Shown here: positions 26,410-35,887 of the stretch, one piece after another
Numbering within the stretch: the first letter of the stretch is position 1
How the letters are laid out: every line of letters begins with the position of its first letter
Assembly (NCBI GenBank): GCA_963696025.1
Contig: CAVOII010000014.1
Span: forward strand, 186,001 to 250,000
DNA from: JABCYV01 sp963696025
Lineage (GTDB): Bacteria; Acidobacteriota; Terriglobia; Terriglobales; Acidobacteriaceae
Direction of reading: 5' to 3'
Length of the DNA stretch: 64,000 bases
Made by a program: the position numbers and the translations under genes
The notes under the pieces: model-generated
What the model was told of the DNA's origin: nothing
The model's input: the letters and a program-made list of their open reading frames with translations, nothing else
Database searches by the model: none

Positions 26410-27731
26410 AGAGCAGCGGGAATCGCACCTTCGCTCTCGAGGGCCGGTAATCGAAGCCGCACCAGAGTCCCCTTCCCTTCGTGGCTGTCGATAGTCATCC
26501 GCGCCTTGTCGCCATAAAGCACCTTCAGCCGTTCGGCCACATTTGCCATGCCAATACCATTCCCGCCCAGGCCGCTCGGACGCTCCAGCAAAATCGCAGC
26601 GCCCATGCCCACGCCATCATCTTCGACCTCGATGATTACCTGAGAATCCGTCAGCCGGCTGCGCAGGTATATGCTACCGCCTTCGATCTTCGAAGCTAAG
26701 CCGTGCTTGATCGAATTCTCTACCAGGGGCTGCAACAACATGCTCGGTATCATCGCATCGAGCGACGCCGCGTCAAGTTCCTTCACCACCCGCAGCTTGT
26801 CGCGCCCGAAGCGAACCACTTCGATGTCGAGATAGTCGTCGATGAATTCCAACTCCTCGCGGAGCGGAACGAAGGCATCGCTGCTCTGGAGCAAGCGGCG
26901 CAGAATGTTAGCCAGCTTAATGATCAGTTCTCGGGCTGTATCCGGATCGAAGCGCACCAGCGATGAAACCGAATTCAGCGTATTGAACAGAAAGTGCGGG
27001 TTGATTTGATTTTGCAGAGCCTCCATGCGCGCATGCAGCAGCATGCGCTCTTGCTCTTCCAGTTTGATTTGAATGCGAACGCTATTCCAGATCTTCAGCT
27101 CGGTACCAATGACCATGATGGAAGTCGCGTAGATGGCCGATTCCACCCACCAGTTTTCGCTCTCCAGACTGAAAGTGGCCGAGGGCAGGAAGCGAAACAT
27201 TTCCGTATGCACAAGCCGCAATCCCACGATGGTGACGAAGAACATGATTTGCCAATCGAACAACCGAGGCCGAGGCAGGTTGCGGCGAATCCAGCGGTAA
27301 ATGCTCAAATCGATAAAAGGGGAAAACGACCAGATGTCTTCGGGATCGGGCGCCAAGCTGCGCAGTTGTCCGGCCAGAAAGCCGCACAAGACATTAAAGG
27401 GCAGAGTGGCCCATTCTCCGTGGAAAAGAGCCGGCAAAGCCACGAGGACGCCCCCCAGCACACCAGTAAGGCGGCCCGCGACTACGCCCAGCAACATCGT
27501 AGTCTCAAAAGACAAATCGCCAGCGACGAAACTCTTGGCGCTGAGCCTGATCCACACCCCCAGAGCCAAGGGAATGCCAATCCACAATACCAAGTATATT
27601 TTCTGCCTCAGCGTGCGCTCTTCGCGAAACAACAGCGACTTGAACTCGACAGACCGCCCGAGGATGCTCGCCGCGGACGCAGCCACCCCGAGCTTTACCA
27701 GCAGATTGATGAGAATGAGGCGTGGTTCCAT
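26379..27731 (-). CDS. LytS/YehU-type sensor histidine kinase
   Basis: A 450-residue membrane histidine kinase. The N-terminal half has several hydrophobic helices (about residues 1-230). A short coiled coil (KLEEQERMLLHARMEAL) leads to the His_kinase domain with the phospho-acceptor in NQINPHFLFNTLNSV, then REELEFIDDYLDIEVVRFG, the N-box VENSIKHGL and the G-box EVEDDGVGMG and GIGMANVAERL. These are features of the LytS group, which normally signals to a LytTR response regulator. No regulator gene is adjacent, so its partner is elsewhere. The ATG is at 27731. The gene is convergent with bshA. Confidence 0.92.
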   Translation of the reverse strand: MEPRLILINLLVKLGVAASAASILGRSVEFKSLLFREERTLRQKIYLVLWIGIPLALGVWIRLSAKSFVAGDLSFETTMLLGVVAGRLTGVLGGVLVALPALFHGEWATLPFNVLCGFLAGQLRSLAPDPEDIWSFSPFIDLSIYRWIRRNLPRPRLFDWQIMFFVTIVGLRLVHTEMFRFLPSATFSLESENWWVESAIYATSIMVIGTELKIWNSVRIQIKLEEQERMLLHARMEALQNQINPHFLFNTLNSVSSLVRFDPDTARELIIKLANILRRLLQSSDAFVPLREELEFIDDYLDIEVVRFGRDKLRVVKELDAASLDAMIPSMLLQPLVENSIKHGLASKIEGGSIYLRSRLTDSQVIIEVEDDGVGMGAAILLERPSGLGGNGIGMANVAERLKVLYGDKARMTIDSHEGKGTLVRLRLPALESEGAIPAALYEERSSTRR

Positions 27732-27849
27732 TTTTGATCGCGCGATGAGATCCGCTGAGGGAAATGTAGCATGAAGGCGCTAAACCCGGCCTCGGGCCTC
27801 AGGCATCGGCCCTCAGGGGGCACAATTGGGCTCCAGGCAACCATCTCCG

Positions 27850-29079
27850 TCAGCTTCGAAGTCTTCTTGCCAGATCGTTTAGTGTGGCTTCCAGCCCGGC
27901 GACATCCGATAGTCCACTTTGAGCCATGTCTTTGCTTCCGCCACCACGTCCTCCAAGCCGAGCGAGGGCTTCCTTCATCAGCGCGCCCATGTCAAACGGC
28001 TGTCCCGCCGACTGCGCGAAGACCAGGCCCGGCTGGCCTGAAGTTGTAGCGAACAAAGCAATCGTGGACGAACTTTGCCGAGTGAGCCTCTGCGCCAGCA
28101 GCTTGATGAACATTGCGTCGCGATCCTGAAACGTTCGCACGACGATCTTTCGGCCAGCGTTCTCCGAAGTTTCCGCCAGCAAACGGGCGGCATACAAGTC
28201 GGCCAATTCTTCCAGAAGTTGTTCGCCAGCCTTTTTAGAAGCCCGCGATTCCTCCTGCGTCTTCCGTATCTGTTGCGGCACGTCCCCGATCTGGGTTGAG
28301 AACAAGTTGGCAGATTCGGCCAAAGTTGTGTAGTCGCGTCGCGCCGTGGAGACTGCGCGTCTTCCGCAGACGAACTCCACCCGCCAGCCCTGCCGCACTT
28401 TTTCCGTCTTGCGTAGAAGGATGCAGCCAACCTGTCCCGTCGCAAGAACATGAGTGCCACCACACGCAGTCAGATCGAAATCATGGATATCGATCAGCCG
28501 CAACTCATCTCTCTCTATGGGCGGCAGCTTGCGCAGCCCAAGTCCGCGTGCTTCTTGTTGGGTGACGAAACGAACTTCGACCGGGCGATTCTCCGCGATA
28601 ACGTCATTTGCCAACGATTCGGCAGCCACAACCTGCTCGCCGGACAAGTTTTTCGTGTCCAGATCAATCGAGCAGTAATCCGCTCCCATATGAAAAGAGA
28701 CCGTAGGCAAATTGAACAAGCGCACAAAAGCTGCCGAAAGCACATGCTGGCCCGAATGCTGCTGCATGTGGTCGTGACGGCGGTCGGCGTCAATCAGGCC
28801 GTGGACGCGGTCGCCTCTTTGCGGCAGAGTCGCACCTTCGATGAAGTGCAGGATCTTGCCGTCTTCTTGCTCGGCGACTTCGACGACACGCAGCTTCTCG
28901 GCGTCGACGGGAGTAATCCATCCAGTATCAAACCTCTGACCGCCGCTGGTGGGATAGAAAGCAGTCCGATCGAGAATCAGGGCTGGACGCAAATCCGAGT
29001 TCGACGCAGGTAGCACATCCAAAATCTCTGCGTCGAATTCGTAGAGCAAAGAATCGCGATAGTAGAGATGTTCAGTCAT
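27850..29079 (-). CDS. Alanyl-tRNA editing protein with DHHA1 domain (AlaX-like)
   Basis: A 409-residue protein related to the editing half of alanyl-tRNA synthetase. The N-terminal beta-barrel (FYPTSGGQRFDTG) is followed by the zinc/catalytic motifs HMQQHSGQHVLSAA (HxxxH) and CGGTHV. The C-terminus is a DHHA1 domain ending in a glycine-rich KEALARLGGRGGGSKDMAQS. The catalytic aminoacylation domain is absent, so the protein should hydrolyse mischarged Ser/Gly-tRNA(Ala) in trans. Length fits the long AlaX class. The ATG is at 29079; threonine synthase lies just upstream on the same strand (37 nt), possibly as one operon. Confidence 0.92.
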   Translation of the reverse strand: MTEHLYYRDSLLYEFDAEILDVLPASNSDLRPALILDRTAFYPTSGGQRFDTGWITPVDAEKLRVVEVAEQEDGKILHFIEGATLPQRGDRVHGLIDADRRHDHMQQHSGQHVLSAAFVRLFNLPTVSFHMGADYCSIDLDTKNLSGEQVVAAESLANDVIAENRPVEVRFVTQQEARGLGLRKLPPIERDELRLIDIHDFDLTACGGTHVLATGQVGCILLRKTEKVRQGWRVEFVCGRRAVSTARRDYTTLAESANLFSTQIGDVPQQIRKTQEESRASKKAGEQLLEELADLYAARLLAETSENAGRKIVVRTFQDRDAMFIKLLAQRLTRQSSSTIALFATTSGQPGLVFAQSAGQPFDMGALMKEALARLGGRGGGSKDMAQSGLSDVAGLEATLNDLARRLRS

Positions 29080-29115
29080 TGTTCCTATTGACAGCTGATC
29101 GCCGAAAGCTGACAG

Positions 29116-30324
29116 CTAATACGGGCCGATGATTCCGGCAATCTGCCGCGAAGCAGGCCATGGCGCTTGTTTGCGCTTCGTCTGGCTTTCGATGACGTCC
29201 AGGTACTTCAGCCCCGACCCCGTATTAAAGAGCACTACGGAATCGTCGCGCCTAAAGAATTCGCTGGCGCGCAGCTTGCGATAAGCAGCCAGCGCCGCGG
29301 CCCCTTCGGGAGCGGCAAAAATTCCCTCGACGCGGGCCCAGTGCCAGAGCGCGTCCATTATTTCTTCGTCGGTTACCGCGAACGCGGCCCCTCCACTGTG
29401 CTTGAGGATGTCGAGAATGAGGTAGTCTCCGTACGGCTTGGGCACACGCAAACCTGCTGCTAAGGTGGCGGCGTTCGGCCAGAATTCCGCGGTTGGCTTG
29501 CCTTCATCCCATGCTTTAGCGATTGGAGCACAACCCGATGATTGTACTGCGATCATCAGTGGCCGCTCCGAGCCAATCCAGCCTAGCGTTTCCATCTCAT
29601 CGAACGCCTTCCACATGCCGATCAACCCAACCCCACCACCAGTGGGATAAACGATGCTCCGCGGAAGCTGCCAACCCAATTGTTCCGCGACCTCGTAGCC
29701 CATCGTTTTCTTGCCTTCAAGACGAAAAGGCTCTTTGAGCGAGGAAATATCGAACCAGCCTTCCTTCTCTTTGCGTTCGGCCACGATGCGCGCACAGTCA
29801 CTAATCAGTCCGTCAACCAAGGTGACTTGGGCGCCGTAACTCTCGCACTCCACACGGTTGGACAGGGGAACGTCTTTCGGCATGAAGATGTGCGCTTCCA
29901 ACCCGGCCGCGGCGGCATACGCTGCTAGCGCGCTGGCCGCATTTCCCGCGGACGGGATGGCCAGTTTCTTCAATCCATATGCTTTGGCCATGGTCACAGC
30001 CGCGGAGAGGCCTCGAGCTTTGAAAGAGCCCGTGGGATTCAGTCCTTCGTCCTTGATGCAGACATTGGGAAATTCGCGGCTAGGCAGCATCGGAGTGAAG
30101 CCTTCGCCCAACGAAACTGGCTCCGCTGATGGCAAGACTGCAGCATAGCGCCACATGGTGGGCGCACGTCCGCTTAACGAGGCAGGGGTAAAGTCTTGCT
30201 TTAAGGTGGGGAGGTCATAGCGGACGTAGAGCACGCCACCGTCTTCAGGGCAGACGGTCTGCGCAATCTCGGCGCTGATGCGTGCACCACATTTAGTGCA
30301 TTCGAGGTAAGAGACGGGGGCCAC
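29116..30324 (-). CDS. thrC: Threonine synthase
   Basis: PLP-dependent enzyme of 402 residues converting O-phosphohomoserine to threonine. An N-terminal zinc-ribbon-like segment (YLECTKCGARI…TVCPEDGG) is found in many archaeal-type threonine synthases. The PLP Lys lies in NPTGSFKARG, and the phosphate loop is YPTGGGVGLIG. AIPSAGNAASALAAYAA is the substrate-binding stretch. The start is GTG at 30324, directly before APVSYLECTKCG; its ribosome binding site is weak. It is followed closely by the AlaX-like gene on the same strand, giving a threonine-and-alanine-tRNA themed pair. Confidence 0.93.
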   Translation of the reverse strand: MAPVSYLECTKCGARISAEIAQTVCPEDGGVLYVRYDLPTLKQDFTPASLSGRAPTMWRYAAVLPSAEPVSLGEGFTPMLPSREFPNVCIKDEGLNPTGSFKARGLSAAVTMAKAYGLKKLAIPSAGNAASALAAYAAAAGLEAHIFMPKDVPLSNRVECESYGAQVTLVDGLISDCARIVAERKEKEGWFDISSLKEPFRLEGKKTMGYEVAEQLGWQLPRSIVYPTGGGVGLIGMWKAFDEMETLGWIGSERPLMIAVQSSGCAPIAKAWDEGKPTAEFWPNAATLAAGLRVPKPYGDYLILDILKHSGGAAFAVTDEEIMDALWHWARVEGIFAAPEGAAALAAYRKLRASEFFRRDDSVVLFNTGSGLKYLDVIESQTKRKQAPWPASRQIAGIIGPY

Positions 30325-30491
30325 GCAGGAAAGTTTAGCACTCGGTCATCGGGCGATCTGGAACGCTAGCCAATGAGTGTATCGGGTAAATCGCCTGTTA
30401 GCGATGGTTGAAGCAACTTTTGCACCGAAACAAACTGTCACTATTCGGGTTACTGTCATCGACCGTACTGTTTTGCCGGCGGAAGTGGAAT

Positions 30492-30740
30492 ATGAGTGCG
30501 GACATCCTCGAAGACAAAAGTTACACACAGCATCCTTCCATCGCTGGGGTGACGCCCAGAAGTGTCCTTACCCGCAAAGAACGAGCAATGATTCAGCTGA
30601 TCGCCGAGGGCGTGAGTCCCAGAGTCATGGCGCCGCGACTGGAGTTAGAGGAAATCCAACTCAGGGCGTGTCTCGATTCCGTCTTTGCAAAACTGGCGAT
30701 GTCGGGTCGGCTGGTATTGCTGTCCCGGAAGGCACGCTAA
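30492..30740 (+). CDS. Small LuxR-type helix-turn-helix protein
   Basis: An 82-residue protein consisting mostly of a GerE/LuxR DNA-binding domain: LTRKERAMIQLIAEGVSPRV, then MAPRLELEEIQLRACLDSVF and AKLAMSGRLVLL, which match the usual LTxxExxVLxLIAEG…L…V…HL…IFxKL pattern. There is no receiver domain, so it is a stand-alone regulator or a remnant of a response regulator. The recognition helix is less basic than usual. The start at 30492 is set by GGAAGTGGAAT before the ATG. The next gene follows after about 160 nt. Confidence 0.7.
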   Translation: MSADILEDKSYTQHPSIAGVTPRSVLTRKERAMIQLIAEGVSPRVMAPRLELEEIQLRACLDSVFAKLAMSGRLVLLSRKAR

Positions 30741-30898
30741 AGATTGTCGTAGCACTTTCGCGTGTTGATCATAACCGGGTTGGCCTCTGCGATCGATTCT
30801 CGCACTAAATCGGTTCCAGAACCGGTGACGAGGAAACGACGAATGAATTGCTTGACTACTGCGTCGCCACGGGTAACCCAACTGCAGGTGGAGCCTAC

Positions 30899-32029
30899 AT
30901 GCCCGGAACCCAGAAGGACGAGCCTGAGGTAGGCCAAGACCTTCCCAACCCGCTGTTGAACCCGATGATCAATCCCCTCCTGGGGAGGAATCTCGGTCGT
31001 TGGGCCAACGTGTATTACACAACGCCGGCAGAAAAACGCGAACAGGCGGTGTTTGAGCTTTTGCGCGAATTAGAAAGCGCACGGAAGCCGCACCGCGAAG
31101 ATAAACTTTCCGTAGCAACCGACAAAAAGGACCTAGTGCAGATCGAGAGCCAGCAACACTTCTCTGATCCATGCGGAGTGGAACTAAAGGCACGCGAGAA
31201 TAGCGACCCTGCGCAACAAGTAACCGTGTTTCCCGCGGCTTCGGCACCGCCCATCGAAGGACGAGTGGACGATTGGCAGTGGCCTTCCGAGAAAGACTTG
31301 CTGGAATCCGGCACGGCCCACGATAAAAGTCAGTCGTGGAAATATGTAGCGTTCGTAATTATTACACTCGTAGGTATCGGCTGCTACTGGCTGTGGCGGA
31401 TTCACTCGCAGACTGAAGAAGCGCAAAGCACCCACCGCATCGACAGAGGCAACTCTGCGATTTCGAAACAGGTAACCACGCAACCACAGCCCAATGCAGC
31501 CTCGGGTGTAGGGAAGATGGTACCGAGGGCTTCAGCCCAGTCCGCATCTGACTCATCAACGAGGCCGAAGCCATCTGCCGGAAGACCATTTGGCTGCAGA
31601 GAAGATCATCTGGGTAATTGCTCGGTTGCTGAGCTGTACAAAAGAACGATGATCCTGGCAAACACAATTGATGCCGTGTTCATTGACTACAACAAACGAC
31701 TGACCCAATTGCGGCTGGATGCCAAAGCTCATGAGAGTGACTCAGCGAAGCAGAAGCAAGAGCGTCTGAGACAAGGTAACTACTCCGCTCAATTGTGGGA
31801 AAACTTGCGGCTGCGCTCATACTTAAGCAACCAGAAGAATGATGCACTGAAGTATCGCGCGGAATTGTTACGACGATCCGGAGGGCGATCCAAAAATAGC
31901 AAGTCGCTTGCTGTATATAAGAATCCGCGCTTGTGCCTGGAAATGCATTTTGTTGCGGAAGATTTGCGCAGACTGGCCGCGAAACTACAAAGGTCAGAGA
32001 TTCCAACTCCGGTTCTGCCTTCCAGCTAG
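30899..32029 (+). CDS. Single-pass membrane protein of unknown function
   Basis: A 376-residue protein. The N-terminus has NPLLNPMINPLLGRNLGRWA and YYTTPAEKREQAVFELLREL, a segment I recall from acidobacterial hypothetical proteins. A transmembrane helix (about residues 147-166, YVAFVIITLVGIGCYWLW) is followed by a Ser/Pro/Thr-rich linker and a C-terminal helical domain with Cys residues (FGCREDHLGNCSVAEL) and a coiled-coil-like stretch. GGTGGAG precedes the ATG at 30899; the longer frame from 30848 lacks a site. No function can be assigned. Confidence 0.7.
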   Translation: MPGTQKDEPEVGQDLPNPLLNPMINPLLGRNLGRWANVYYTTPAEKREQAVFELLRELESARKPHREDKLSVATDKKDLVQIESQQHFSDPCGVELKARENSDPAQQVTVFPAASAPPIEGRVDDWQWPSEKDLLESGTAHDKSQSWKYVAFVIITLVGIGCYWLWRIHSQTEEAQSTHRIDRGNSAISKQVTTQPQPNAASGVGKMVPRASAQSASDSSTRPKPSAGRPFGCREDHLGNCSVAELYKRTMILANTIDAVFIDYNKRLTQLRLDAKAHESDSAKQKQERLRQGNYSAQLWENLRLRSYLSNQKNDALKYRAELLRRSGGRSKNSKSLAVYKNPRLCLEMHFVAEDLRRLAAKLQRSEIPTPVLPSS

Positions 32030-32039
32030 ATGAGTTCCA

Positions 32040-32780
32040 CTAATTTTGCGGCAAGCGATTCAACAAGGCATTCGCCTTCCTGAACCAGGGCCGCTCGCGC
32101 CGACGAAGGTATCCCGGCATACTTGGCTTCTTGGCCAGAATATTCTGCGCCCACTGTCGTGCCTCAGCGTTGCGGCCCTGAGAAGCCAGCAAGGTGGCGT
32201 AGTTGTAGTAAGTCTCCGACAAAGTCGATATCTTGGTCGCGTCTTTGAACAATGCTTCAGCTTTATCCGGATGCCCCGTGTTCGCATAGACGTGGGCCAA
32301 TAATCCTCGGGCGCGGTGAAAGTCGTAGGAGGGATCCTGTGCCACTACTCGTTCGAGATCAGGTGTGGCGGCCGCAAAATCTTCCATTTGAACCTCGGCG
32401 ATGCCCCGGCGGTAGAAAGGGTCGAGAGAATCCGTGCGGGAGGAGATAGCTTTGTCGTAGCAACGACGAGCCCGGGCGAACTTCCCTTCCTCCAGATAAA
32501 GATCAGCCAGCTCTTCGTAGTTACCGGCGGAGGGATTGTCCAGGATCGCGGCCTCGAGTTCACGGATTCGCTTGCGTCGAGGAAATACCTTGAACGACTG
32601 CCGCAGCAGACCCGCGTCCGGGATGACTTCAACCGCGATATAAACCAGCGCACCCAAACCACCGCCAAAAAGGATAATCCAAAGCCAAAAGGTATCGGGG
32701 CGGCGGCGGATGAAGTGGACAATCGCCACACCTTGCAGAATGAGACCCCACGGGAAAAACAGGTAGAGCAGTGATCCCAT
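32040..32780 (-). CDS. Membrane-anchored TPR protein
   Basis: A 246-residue protein. Two N-terminal transmembrane helices (LLYLFFPWGLILQGVAIVHFI and FWLWIILFGGGLGALVYIAV) are followed by a basic segment and about four TPR units (EELADLYLEEGKFARARRCYD, FYRRGIAEVQMEDFAAATPDL, LLAHVYANTGHPDKAEALF, YNYATLLASQGRNAEARQW). The first helix pair resembles the phospholipase-D-nuclease N-terminal (PLDc_N) type hairpin. It probably organises proteins at the membrane surface. ATG 32780 is chosen; GTG 32795 would add five residues. Confidence 0.82.
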   Translation of the reverse strand: MGSLLYLFFPWGLILQGVAIVHFIRRRPDTFWLWIILFGGGLGALVYIAVEVIPDAGLLRQSFKVFPRRKRIRELEAAILDNPSAGNYEELADLYLEEGKFARARRCYDKAISSRTDSLDPFYRRGIAEVQMEDFAAATPDLERVVAQDPSYDFHRARGLLAHVYANTGHPDKAEALFKDATKISTLSETYYNYATLLASQGRNAEARQWAQNILAKKPSMPGYLRRRERPWFRKANALLNRLPQN

Positions 32781-32853
32781 GCGTTGATGGGGCACTATAG
32801 CATGCAGCCAAGGAGGTCTCGGGTCTCAGGTCCGCGGAAGAGACAACTAGACA

Positions 32854-32870
32854 GCCGGCAGGATGCCGGC
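32854..32870. repeat. Dispersed GCCGGC hairpin repeat
   Basis: GCCGGCAGGATGCCGGC followed by GCTAC. Its reverse complement differs by one base from the copy at 39924-39940. A family of intergenic palindromes. Confidence 0.6.
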
Positions 32871-32935
32871 GCTACCCAACTGCTTGCCCCAGACCTGTCA
32901 CCTCAGGCCCGAGGCCGTTAGAAACCCCTGCTGCG

Positions 32936-33808
32936 ATGATAAACTCATCGATAGTGACACTACCCATCCGCCTCTTAGCCGTTGATATCGACGGTACTCT
33001 GCTGAATCCCGAGTTCCAAATTTCTCCGGCTGACTTGCGGGCGTTGCGCAGAGCCCATACCGAGGGAGTGGAAGTAATCGTGGTGACCGGACGGCGGCAC
33101 ACTTTTGCCATGTCGATCGTCCAACAGCTTGGCTTCGATCTCTGGGTGATCAGCTCTAACGGAGCTATCACGCGCTCCCTCGCCGGCGAAACATTCCACC
33201 GTGACCTGCTACCGGCCGAAACCTGCCGGAAACTTTGCGGAGCAATGCGGGAGTTTCGCGGCAACACCGTCATCACCTTCGATACTGAATCCCGCGGCGC
33301 CATCGTGCTCGAACGCATGGACGAGCTGAGCGTCAGCATCCAACGCTGGCTCGAGAAAAACATGCAATACATTGACTTTGTCATCCCCATTGAACGATCG
33401 GTTACCACCGATCCAGTGCAGGCCATGTTTTGTGGTTCGATCGAGCGCATGCACGGTGCGCTGGCAAAGCTGGGGGACAGCCGGTTTGATAGAACCATCA
33501 CAGTCCTGCGAACCGAGTATCCCGTCCGCGATCTTTCGATCGTCGACGTGCTCAATCACGGATGTTCCAAAGGCCATGCTCTCGAACGCTGGGCACACTA
33601 TCGCGGAATACCACGTGAACAGGTCATGGCCATTGGTGACAATTACAATGACATAGAAATGCTTGCCTTCGCCGGGTTGCCGTTTATCATGGGAAATGCA
33701 TCGGAAGAGTTACGCCGCAATGGCTGGACGGTGACCTTGCCCAATGACCAGAACGGCGTGGCGGCGGCCATCGAGCAGGTCTTGGGTGGATCCCGCGTGG
33801 GTGCCTAG
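32936..33808 (+). CDS. Cof-type HAD-superfamily phosphatase
   Basis: A 290-residue HAD hydrolase of the Cof/YbjI class. Motif I is LLAVDIDGTLL (nucleophile Asp17), motif II is VIVVTGRR, motif III is the Lys of GCSKGHAL, and motif IV is MAIGDNYNDIEML. The large C2 cap between motifs II and III is present (SSNGAITRSL onwards). Such enzymes dephosphorylate sugar phosphates, FMN or pyridoxal phosphate; the exact substrate cannot be inferred. The ATG is at 32936. The lytic transglycosylase starts 35 nt after its stop on the same strand. Confidence 0.9.
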   Translation: MINSSIVTLPIRLLAVDIDGTLLNPEFQISPADLRALRRAHTEGVEVIVVTGRRHTFAMSIVQQLGFDLWVISSNGAITRSLAGETFHRDLLPAETCRKLCGAMREFRGNTVITFDTESRGAIVLERMDELSVSIQRWLEKNMQYIDFVIPIERSVTTDPVQAMFCGSIERMHGALAKLGDSRFDRTITVLRTEYPVRDLSIVDVLNHGCSKGHALERWAHYRGIPREQVMAIGDNYNDIEMLAFAGLPFIMGNASEELRRNGWTVTLPNDQNGVAAAIEQVLGGSRVGA

Positions 33809-33842
33809 TTTACTGGAAAGAGTGGCCCGACGCTGCCAAAGT

Positions 33843-34622
33843 ATGTTGAAGTCGCGAAAACTCGTTGCCCTAGCCTGGTTGATGCTCGTGATTCCTGCTT
33901 CCGCGGCTGATCTTGCAATCTTGCATAACGGTTTCTCAATCCGCCACGAGCGGCGTGAGATCGTGGGCCCGGTCACCCGTTTATACCTGACGTCCGACTC
34001 CGGCGGATATGTCGACATCCCTACCGAGCAAATCGACCGCTTTGAGATAGATCTTTCTCCTCCTCCTGCCCCGGCCCTTCCGGCAACCGCTGTTCCCGTC
34101 GCTACTGCGCCGACGCCGAAAGATCCCCGCCAATTGAATGAGGTCATACACGACATTAGCGATCGTCACCACCTTGATCCTGACCTAGTGAATAGCGTGA
34201 TTCACGCCGAAAGCGGCTTCAATCCGGAGGCTGTGTCTCCCAAGGGCGCGCAGGGCCTGATGCAACTCATGCCCAAAACAGCCTCCAACATGGGGGTTTG
34301 GAACTCCTTCGATCCGAGTGCCAACGTGGAAGGAGGCACGCGCTATTTACGCGAACTTCTGGAACGCTACAACTTCGATTTGGTAAAAGCCCTGGCAGCT
34401 TACAACGCCGGTCCGGAGCGCGTGGAGCAGTATCATGGCGTCCCCCCTTATCGTGAGACACGGTCTTATGTGGCCCGCATCGTTCGCGACTTCAATCGCA
34501 AGAAGCTGGACGAACAGAAAGCGGCAAAAGCCGTGAAGAAGCGTCCCGCGCCGAAGGCAACGACCACTCCCTCAACAGCAAAAGCAAAGCTTCCCGAAGT
34601 CGCGGCTCAGGCTTCGCATTAG
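33843..34622 (+). CDS. SLT-domain lytic transglycosylase
   Basis: A 259-residue exported muramidase-type enzyme that cleaves peptidoglycan with formation of 1,6-anhydromuramic acid. A Sec signal peptide (LVALAWLMLVIPASA) is followed by a small beta-rich region and a Pro/Ala linker, then the SLT domain with HAESGFNPEAVSPKGAQGLM (catalytic Glu), QLMPKTASNMGV and LAAYNAGPERVEQYHGVPPY. A Lys/Ala/Pro tail ends the protein. ATG 33843 gives a proper signal peptide; the longer frame overlaps the HAD gene. It is probably periplasmic and co-transcribed with the HAD gene. Confidence 0.92.
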   Translation: MLKSRKLVALAWLMLVIPASAADLAILHNGFSIRHERREIVGPVTRLYLTSDSGGYVDIPTEQIDRFEIDLSPPPAPALPATAVPVATAPTPKDPRQLNEVIHDISDRHHLDPDLVNSVIHAESGFNPEAVSPKGAQGLMQLMPKTASNMGVWNSFDPSANVEGGTRYLRELLERYNFDLVKALAAYNAGPERVEQYHGVPPYRETRSYVARIVRDFNRKKLDEQKAAKAVKKRPAPKATTTPSTAKAKLPEVAAQASH

Positions 34623-34750
34623 GACATTCAAGCTGGTTGTCATGCTCGGGGAATGTTCTGTCGCATTGTCTCTTCCATTAGCGGACCAGTGCTGCGAACC
34701 CCATGTGCGTTGACCCGCGTCTCCGCCTGATTTACTTTGAAGGGAGAGAT

Positions 34751-34798
34751 ATGAAACATTGCTGTATTCTGCTTCGGGGTCCGGGGCGCCTCGGGTAA
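34751..34798 (+). CDS. Putative 15-aa leader ORF before the flippase-like gene
   Basis: ATG 34751 follows AGGGAGAGAT, a strong ribosome binding site, and encodes MKHCCILLRGPGRLG. Its TAA is immediately followed by the ATG of the next gene (TAAATG), which has no site of its own. Translational coupling is likely. Confidence 0.4.
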   Translation: MKHCCILLRGPGRLG

Positions 34799-35836
34799 AT
34801 GGAAAAGAAACGACTCTACATTTACGGGCTGTTCCTGCTGGTCTTCACAGTCCTCGTATATTTCCAATTTCGCACCTGGAAAAACTTCGATTGGCTAACG
34901 TTTTGGAGCCAGCATGTTAATCCAATCCACATCTTTCACGCCGTCGCTTATATCTATCTCGCGTATGTAGTGAGGGCGGTCCGTTGGAAGATTTTTCTGC
35001 GGCCAGTGCGGCCGAAGGCTTCCACACTCAAATTAGTCGCGCCCACGGTCATCGGGTTCACCGGTCTGGCGCTATTGGGACGTCCGGGCGAGTTGATTCG
35101 TCCTTACCTCATCGCTCGGCGCGAAGACTTGAGTTTCTCCTCGCAGCTTGGGGTTTGGGCGGTGGAGCGCATCTTCGATATCGGCGCCTTCACGGTTTTG
35201 TTGGTACTCGCTGTACTTTTCGCTAAGGCGCCTAAGAGGCTTGCTTACTACGGTGGCTTTCGTGAGGTTGGCCTCGCCTTCACCGTTCTGGTAATTGGTC
35301 TGGTCACGGTTGCGATTATCATCAGGCGAAACGGGTTGGCTCTGGCGGATTGGATAGAGCGGCGCTTCTCACACTTGAGCGCCAACCTTGGACACCGGAT
35401 TGCGCTCCGGATCCGCGAATTTCATGGCGGACTCGATACGATTCATAGCCCGTGGTGTCTCGTGCAGTTGATTGTGGTGTCGGTGGTCATGTGGTGCATG
35501 ATCGCGCTGTCCTACAAGGAAGTCACGATTGCATACGGTGAAAAGTTGAGAATTCCACAGACTCAACTACTCTTACTGATGGGATCCAGCATGGTCGGTT
35601 CTCTGATCCAATTGCCGGGAATCGGCGGCGGCTCCCAACTGGCGACAATCACTGCGCTCCAGCGCTGGTTTGATGTCCCCAAGGAGTTGGCTGCAAGTTG
35701 CGGCATTATGCTCTGGTTGGCCACATTCGTAGCGGTGGTGCCCTTGGGGCTCTTCTTGGCACACTGGGAACGGCTTTCCTTCCGCAAGCTTTCCAAAGAG
35801 AGTCAAGTTGCGGAAGAGTCCGCTGCTGCGACATGA
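34799..35836 (+). CDS. Lysylphosphatidylglycerol synthase-type membrane protein (UPF0104)
   Basis: A 345-residue polytopic protein with about eight transmembrane helices. It matches the LPG_synthase_TM (YbhN/AglD-like) family: an AYIYLAYVVRAVRWKIFLRP start region, the central TVIGFTGLALLGRPGELIRPYLIARRE motif, WAVERIFDIGAF, and the late QLPGIGGGSQLATI motif. There is no C-terminal aminoacyl-transfer domain, so it would be a lipid flippase or transporter, not an MprF enzyme (inference). The start at 34799 follows the stop of a short leader frame directly. nrdR starts 51 nt downstream. Confidence 0.88.
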   Translation: MEKKRLYIYGLFLLVFTVLVYFQFRTWKNFDWLTFWSQHVNPIHIFHAVAYIYLAYVVRAVRWKIFLRPVRPKASTLKLVAPTVIGFTGLALLGRPGELIRPYLIARREDLSFSSQLGVWAVERIFDIGAFTVLLVLAVLFAKAPKRLAYYGGFREVGLAFTVLVIGLVTVAIIIRRNGLALADWIERRFSHLSANLGHRIALRIREFHGGLDTIHSPWCLVQLIVVSVVMWCMIALSYKEVTIAYGEKLRIPQTQLLLLMGSSMVGSLIQLPGIGGGSQLATITALQRWFDVPKELAASCGIMLWLATFVAVVPLGLFLAHWERLSFRKLSKESQVAEESAAAT

Positions 35837-35887
35837 GCCCGTCCACTTTCATGACGGCTGCTACAATGCAATCGGTTCCCCAGCGCA

